The notes below the pieces were generated by a model. The model was not told the DNA's origin. It saw nothing but the letters and a program-made list of their open reading frames with translations, and searched no databases. 9,358 bases of DNA from contig MNIY01000148.1 in assembly GCA_001919995.1 (NCBI GenBank), forward strand, positions 1 to 9,358, read 5' to 3'. Numbering within the stretch: the first letter of the stretch is position 1; the number at the start of each line of letters is the position of its first letter. The stretch comes from Ktedonobacter sp. 13_1_20CM_4_53_11 (lineage in GTDB: Bacteria; Chloroflexota; Ktedonobacteria; Ktedonobacterales; Ktedonobacteraceae). The translations under genes and the position numbers were made by a program. Of the stretch, positions 7,319 to 9,358 are shown piece by piece.

Positions 7319-7347
7319 ATCATAGCGCATATGTTCCAGAGAAGCAA
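7319..7347 (-). promoter_or_regulatory. Candidate sigma70-type promoter of ftsK
   Basis: On the minus strand: TTGCTT (7347-7342), an exact 17-nt spacer, then TATGAT (7324-7319, 5 of 6). The start would be near 7312, giving a leader of about 34 nt. It lies just downstream of the rnj hairpin, so ftsK can be transcribed independently of rnj. Confidence 0.55.
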
Positions 7348-7364
7348 TAGGTTGTATATGTAAA

Positions 7365-7424
7365 CGCCATCTATGGAGAAAAGAGCCTCCTAATAGTGGG
7401 AGGTTCTCTTCTCTATAGATGGCG
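7365..7424 (-). terminator. Long near-perfect hairpin after rnj, terminator or 3'-end stabiliser
   Basis: The arms are 7365-7390 and 7398-7424 around a loop of about 7 nt. The base is a perfect 10-bp stem (CGCCATCTAT with ATAGATGGCG), then a purine/pyrimidine stem with one mismatch and one G-U pair, capped by CCTCC/GGAGG. It begins 6 nt after the rnj stop. Minus-strand RNA leaves the stem into TTTACATA, which is not a proper U-tract, so termination efficiency is uncertain. It could instead set or protect the 3' end of the rnj mRNA. Confidence 0.55.
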
Positions 7425-7430
7425 GGCTTA

Positions 7431-9092
7431 TTAGACTTCCATCACAATGGGCAGGATCATAGGGCGGCGATGCGTCTTCTCATAGAGAAACTCGCTGAGC
7501 GTATGCTTGATCTTGTCTTTGACAAATGACCAGTCTGAAGCATGGCCATTCAAGCCGATGAAGGATTCCAGGACTCGCTCACGCGCACTCTCCAGCAATT
7601 CTTCGGAATCGCGCATATAGACAAATCCACGCGAGACGATATCAGGGCCAGCTATAGGTTGACCTGTCTCTTTGTCAACTGTGAGCACCGTCATCAAGAT
7701 GCCATCCTGCGCCAGGACTTGTCGATCGCGTAAGACAATCTGTCCCACATCACCCACTCCAAGGCCATCAACAAAAACATTGCCGCAGACAGCATGATCT
7801 TTTACCTGGATAGAATCGGCAGTAACTTCGATCATATCGCCATCTTCAGCTACGACGATATGGTCCGCAGGTATATCGATCGAATGTGCCAACTTAGCAT
7901 GAAGCACAAGCTGGCGATATTCTCCGTGCACTGGCATGAAAAACTGCGGTCGGAGCAAAGCCAACATGAGCTTTAACTCTTCCTGGGCGCCATGACCCGA
8001 AACATGTACGTTGGAGATGGCCTGGTAGAAGACTTCCGCACCCTGGCGGAACAGGTTGTTTATCGTACGATTGACCATTTTTTCGTTGCCCGGCACTGGA
8101 GTCGCTGAGAGAATAACGGTATCGCCGGGCTGAATATGCACCAGACGATGATCTTGATTGGCAATGCGTGTCAATGCTGAAGTGGGTTCTCCCTGGCTAC
8201 CAGTACAGATAATGACCACCCTCTCCGGGGGAAACTTGTTGATATCCTCTGCACGAATGAGCGTACTTTTGGGTATGTTCAGGTAACCAAGCTCCATGGC
8301 CATCTGGACGTTGTTGACCATGCTACGTCCCACCAGCGCAACCTGGCGCTCGTAGCGAACAGCGGTATCTACAACCTGTTGCACGCGTGAAATCAGTGAT
8401 GCAAAGGTAGCGATGAGGATACGGCCAGGAGCATTAGCAAAAATTTTATCGAGCGAGTCATTGATAACACGTTCAGATGGTGTATATCCTGGAGACTCAA
8501 CGCGCGTGCTATCCCCCATCATGAGCAATACGCCTTCGTTGCCGATACGACCGAGAGTGCCCAGGTCGGCAGGTTTACCATCGACTGGAGTGTGATCAAA
8601 CTTGTAATCACCCGTATGTACAACTGTACCCAATGGGGTATGAAGGACGACTCCTACCGCGTCGGGAATACTGTGATTTACGCGGAAAAATTCAACAAGG
8701 CACTCCCCTAACTCCACCTGGTCACCAGGAGTAATCACATTAACAGTGGCTTTTTCAAGGAGCTTACGTTCTTTTAGCTTTACATTTATCAAACCTTGTG
8801 TGAGACGAGTTGCAAAAACGGGTGGGAAATCAAGCATGGGTAAGACGTAGGGAATAGCTCCGACATGGTCTTCATGGCCGTGGGTAATGAGGATACCGCG
8901 TATACGGTCTTTCTTGTCGTTGAGGTAACTCGTATCGGGGATAACCAGGTCCACTCCAAACATTTCATCATCGGGGAACATAACCCCAGCATCAATAATG
9001 ATGATGTCGTTACCATATTCGACGACCATCATATTCTTTCCGACTTCCCCTAGCCCTCCTAGAGGAACAAGCCGAATTTTTTCTGTTGTCAA
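7431..9092 (-). CDS. rnj: Ribonuclease J (RNase J1-type 5'-3' exo/endoribonuclease)
   Basis: A metallo-beta-lactamase/beta-CASP nuclease that degrades and processes mRNA and matures rRNA. The 553 aa match Bacillus RNase J1 (about 555). The two-metal site is intact: HGHEDH (71-76), H140 (VNHSIPDA), D162 (HTGDYKFD) and H389 (MPVHGEYR). The beta-CASP region holds GDSTRVESPGYTPSE (193-207), GRSMVNN, TGSQGEP (298-303) and SNVHVSGHG (360-368). The C-terminal domain ends in the family's RRPMILPIVMEV, so the gene is complete. Translation starts at TTG 9092-9090: an in-frame TAG lies 18 nt upstream, AGGAGG sits 11 nt before it, and the next Met (21) is inside the conserved fold. Only one RNase J is visible here; a second elsewhere cannot be excluded. 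It is followed by a hairpin and ftsK on the same strand. Confidence 0.98.
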   Translation of the reverse strand: MTTEKIRLVPLGGLGEVGKNMMVVEYGNDIIIIDAGVMFPDDEMFGVDLVIPDTSYLNDKKDRIRGILITHGHEDHVGAIPYVLPMLDFPPVFATRLTQGLINVKLKERKLLEKATVNVITPGDQVELGECLVEFFRVNHSIPDAVGVVLHTPLGTVVHTGDYKFDHTPVDGKPADLGTLGRIGNEGVLLMMGDSTRVESPGYTPSERVINDSLDKIFANAPGRILIATFASLISRVQQVVDTAVRYERQVALVGRSMVNNVQMAMELGYLNIPKSTLIRAEDINKFPPERVVIICTGSQGEPTSALTRIANQDHRLVHIQPGDTVILSATPVPGNEKMVNRTINNLFRQGAEVFYQAISNVHVSGHGAQEELKLMLALLRPQFFMPVHGEYRQLVLHAKLAHSIDIPADHIVVAEDGDMIEVTADSIQVKDHAVCGNVFVDGLGVGDVGQIVLRDRQVLAQDGILMTVLTVDKETGQPIAGPDIVSRGFVYMRDSEELLESARERVLESFIGLNGHASDWSFVKDKIKHTLSEFLYEKTHRRPMILPIVMEV

Positions 9093-9103
9093 GGTATAAA
9101 CAA

Positions 9104-9109
9104 CCTCCT
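9104..9109 (-). promoter_or_regulatory. Ribosome binding site for the TTG start of rnj
   Basis: Consensus AGGAGG on the minus strand, 11 nt before the TTG, slightly longer than ideal spacing. With the in-frame TAG just upstream, it leaves TTG 9092 as the only credible initiator. Confidence 0.8.
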
Positions 9110-9110
9110 A

Positions 9111-9130
9111 GCTACATCAAGGTACGTAGC
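9111..9130 (-). promoter_or_regulatory. Small leader hairpin abutting the rnj ribosome site
   Basis: GCTAC (9130-9126 on the minus strand) pairs with GTAGC (9115-9111), extendable by a G-U and a T-A pair to 7 bp around the loop ACCTTG. It ends one base before AGGAGG. The loop repeats the start-codon context: TACCTTGA occurs at both 9124-9117 and 9096-9089. A translational control role is inference. Confidence 0.3.
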
Positions 9131-9192
9131 CATCCTGGGCATGAGACACATCCCATACTCTACTCTATATTTTTCTGTTTTTATATATCTCC

Positions 9193-9215
9193 ACTTCTGT
9201 CTTCACTACAGAAGT
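9193..9215 (-). promoter_or_regulatory. 8-bp perfect hairpin in the rnj leader
   Basis: ACTTCTGT (9193-9200) and ACAGAAGT (9208-9215) form a perfect 8-bp stem with a 7-nt loop inside the predicted rnj 5' leader. No T-run follows on either strand, so it does not look like an attenuator. It could be an mRNA-stability element or an operator dyad. Confidence 0.4.
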
Positions 9216-9252
9216 TAAAGCCAAATTGATTAAGATCTATTTTTCCATTTAA

Positions 9253-9281
9253 AGTGTATCATATGGGTGAGTAAAAGGCAA
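9253..9281 (-). promoter_or_regulatory. Candidate extended -10 promoter of rnj
   Basis: On the minus strand: TTGCCT (9281-9276), a 17-nt spacer, and TACACT (9258-9253) preceded by TGA. The start would be near 9246, so the leader would be about 154 nt and would carry both hairpins. Each hexamer matches consensus at 4 of 6 positions. Confidence 0.4.
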
Positions 9282-9312
9282 GCAGAGATACAGTGGTCAA
9301 GTTGATGGCATA

Positions 9313-9334
9313 AGAAAACCGCCTATGTGCGCGG
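9313..9334 (-). terminator. Possible terminator of a minus-strand gene beyond the right edge
   Basis: On the minus strand CCGC (9334-9331) and GCGG (9322-9319) form a short GC stem with an 8-nt loop, followed by TTTTCTTA. A competing CGCC/GGCG pairing (9345-9342 with 9323-9320) gives a larger loop. The stem is short, so this is tentative. It is consistent with another minus-strand gene ending to the right. No coding sequence is visible in 9093-9358. Confidence 0.3.
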
Positions 9335-9358
9335 GTGAAACGGCGATGTCCTATTTTC

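Noticed and set aside
7279..7347. N-terminally extended ftsK starting at TTG 7347
   Set aside because: No ribosome site precedes it, it would overlap the predicted -35 hexamer, and the ATG at 7278 has AGGAGG at 8 nt.
1..9358. CRISPR arrays, insertion sequences, prophage, tRNA or rRNA genes
   Set aside because: No regularly spaced repeats, transposase motifs, tRNA cloverleaf or rRNA-like stretches were seen on either strand; most of the window is ordinary core genome.

Overview
This 9.4 kb window is chromosomal, mostly core-genome bacterial DNA of roughly balanced base composition. Gene content (a single RNase J, a four-helix FtsK/SpoIIIE translocase, TrmD, a soluble two-component pair and a corrinoid-type URO-D protein) suggests a Gram-positive-like lineage. 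My tentative guess is Chloroflexota, perhaps Ktedonobacteria. That rests on protein style only, with no rRNA or database evidence.

Left block (1-3315, minus strand): a probable three-gene operon. It reads, in transcription order, a cytosolic GAF/PAS histidine kinase (3315-1738), a KdpE-like OmpR-family response regulator (1736-1017, one base after the kinase stop) and a URO-D-superfamily protein (989 to the left edge, C-terminus cut off). The URO-D protein lacks the HemE signature but has the His-x-Cys...Cys zinc ligand pattern of cobamide-dependent methyltransferases such as MtaA/MtbA.

Divergent gap (3316-3511): unusually rich in inverted repeats. Predicted promoters for trmD (plus) and the kinase operon (minus) share almost the same -10 hexamer on opposite strands. 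If that is right, a roughly 100-nt element able to fold in several mutually exclusive ways lies wholly in the 5' leader of the kinase mRNA. This is the best candidate for something undescribed.

trmD (3512-4249, plus) stands alone, away from its usual rpsP-rimM-trmD-rplS setting. It converges on ftsK (7278-4297, minus).

Right block (minus strand): rnj (9092-7431) then ftsK. They are separated by a 60-bp near-perfect hairpin six bases after the rnj stop and by a good sigma70-type promoter for ftsK. RNase J next to an FtsK/SpoIIIE translocase recalls the Bacillus dapA-rnjB-tepA-spoIIIE neighbourhood, here without tepA. Upstream of rnj are a probable extended -10 promoter, a leader of about 150 nt with two hairpins, and at the right edge a possible terminator of a further minus-strand gene.

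Functionally the window holds RNA turnover (RNase J), tRNA modification (TrmD), chromosome segregation (FtsK) and a signalling operon probably sensing a cytosolic cue and linked to one-carbon or corrinoid metabolism. No CRISPR array, transposase, phage gene, rRNA or tRNA was seen.
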